A DNA stretch of 33,568 bases, taken from contig CACZTL010000068.1 in assembly GCA_902784165.1 (NCBI GenBank), positions 1 through 33,568 on the forward strand, given 5' to 3'. Source of the stretch: an uncultured Lachnospiraceae bacterium. Lineage in GTDB: Bacteria > Bacillota > Clostridia > Lachnospirales > Lachnospiraceae. The notes under the pieces were generated by a model. That model was not told the origin of the DNA. It made no database searches and was given only the letters and a program-made list of their open reading frames with translations. How positions within the stretch are numbered: position 1 is the stretch's first letter; every line of letters starts with the position of its first letter. The position numbers and the translations under genes were made by a program. Below, piece after piece: positions 32,884 to 33,568 of this stretch.

Positions 32884-33477
32884 TCAGATCTTACCCTTGG
32901 TACTGAGTACATCCTCGATCCTTGCATTGACCGAAACAGCCCCCATGAGCGCCTTGGCAAATGCCTTATAGCAGGCTTCGCAAATGTGATGATCGTTTTC
33001 ACCGCTAAGCTGTCTTAAGTGCAGGTTCATCTCTGCCGAATATGACACAGCATAGAAAAACTCCTTTACCATCTGTGTATCGTAATCTCCCATCGTCGGC
33101 GTCTTAAATGTCACATCCATAACAAGATACGGTCTTCCGGAAAGATCCACGGCGGATAAAACAAGAGCCTCATCCATCGGCAGGATAAAATAACCGTACC
33201 GGTTGATTCCCTTCTTATCACCAACAGCCTCCTTTATCGCCTGCCCAAGGACTATCCCCGTATCTTCTATGAGATGATGCGAGTCAACATGCAGATCTCC
33301 GGTCGCTTTTACCTTAAGGTCGAACAATCCGTGCCTTGCAAAGCTGTCAAGCATATGATCAAGGAAGCCGACTCCCGTGCTTATATCTGCTTTACCGGTA
33401 CCGTCAAGGTTTATTTCTATAGTTATGTCCGTTTCTTTTGTTTTTCTGCTTATCTTTGAGATCCTGTTTTCTGACAT
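32884..33477 (-). CDS. hisB: Imidazoleglycerol-phosphate dehydratase
   Basis: Sixth step of histidine synthesis, removing water from imidazole glycerol phosphate. The 197 aa form the single-domain IGPD, without the phosphatase half found in enteric HisB. Metal-binding signatures are present: GVGFLDHMLDSFARHG, DLHVDSHHLIEDTGI, and the C-terminal ENDHHICEACYKAFAKAL. AGGAG precedes the ATG. No other histidine gene is next to it within the window; upstream genes may lie beyond the right edge. A terminator follows at 32781-32840. Confidence 0.97.
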   Translation of the reverse strand: MSENRISKISRKTKETDITIEINLDGTGKADISTGVGFLDHMLDSFARHGLFDLKVKATGDLHVDSHHLIEDTGIVLGQAIKEAVGDKKGINRYGYFILPMDEALVLSAVDLSGRPYLVMDVTFKTPTMGDYDTQMVKEFFYAVSYSAEMNLHLRQLSGENDHHICEACYKAFAKALMGAVSVNARIEDVLSTKGKI

Positions 33478-33513
33478 GAATTATCTCCTATTTACTATTT
33501 CCCTTGGTTAAAA

Positions 33514-33568
33514 GTGTGTCAGGCGGGGACGGACCAAATGTGTCAGATGGGGACAGTCCCTTTGTGTC
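33514..33568. repeat. Tandem repeat fragments at the right end of the window
   Basis: A partial GGTTCT-type left half (GTGTGTCAGGCGGGGACGG) is followed directly by a left arm of the long form that runs off the window at its centre. It lies upstream of hisB. The last bases match the first 15 bases of the window apart from a one-base offset. Confidence 0.85.

Noticed and set aside
1-33568. The regular repeats as a CRISPR array.
   Set aside because: Copies are hundreds to thousands of bases apart, separated by genes, palindromic and variable in length. There are no uniform spacers and no cas genes.

Overview
The window looks like chromosomal DNA of an anaerobic Firmicute, most likely a Lachnospiraceae-type clostridium. 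This rests on gene content and order (a gapA-pgk-tpiA-gpmI glycolytic block, KtrAB potassium uptake, acetyl-CoA-type MetA with MetY, a YdjI-like SPFH protein), strong AGGAGG ribosome sites, and near-consensus sigma-A promoters with 17-nt spacers. The genus cannot be told from the sequence alone. No phage, integrase, transposase or CRISPR array is present. 29 of the 31 protein genes are on the minus strand; the tRNA and two protein genes are on the plus strand.

Layout from left to right. 1-3.4 kb: rpmB, ktrA, ktrB, and a HAD phosphatase fused to a Cys-rich membrane anchor. 3.4-8.1 kb: the lower glycolysis cluster gpmI, tpiA, pgk and gapA, with gapA under its own promoter. 8.3-12.6 kb: a PHP phosphatase on the plus strand, two unknown proteins, and the methionine genes metY and metA. 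12.7-17.6 kb: ligA, an RluF-like pseudouridine synthase, tRNA-Arg(CCG) and rho with a long leader. 17.6-20.2 kb: an SPFH/zinc-ribbon protein and a secreted double-psi-barrel cell-wall protein. 20.5-24.5 kb: a five-gene respiratory operon, transcribed as FMN-binding lipoprotein, anchored protein with a flavinylation-like motif, membrane cytochrome b, FAD flavoprotein, Fe-S subunit. 24.8-27.6 kb: a DUF4190-like membrane protein, an XRE regulator and typA. 27.7-32.6 kb: a MacB-type ABC transporter with two different adaptor proteins. 32.9-33.5 kb: hisB.

The most striking feature is a family of about 21 short palindromic repeats, one every 1.6 kb on average. They are built from a GTGTGTCA end, a GGGGACAGTCCC core and the complementary TGACACAC end. 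All lie between genes, and about 15 of them start within 0 to 9 nt of a stop codon. One supplies the last eight codons and the stop of the flavoprotein gene. There are long nested forms (68-76 bp), short collapsed forms (34-35 bp), a second core type (GGGACGGTTCT) and decayed halves. A few carry a shared outer flank of about 30 nt. Both ends of the window fall inside the same repeat arm, which suggests that the window is a contig broken by the repeat. The repeats resemble REP or MITE-like elements, but no mobilising enzyme is encoded here.

Functionally, most of the window is housekeeping. The parts that stand out are the repeat family, the flavin-linked fumarate-reductase-like operon, the FeoB-associated/HAD fusion and the two-adaptor ABC exporter.
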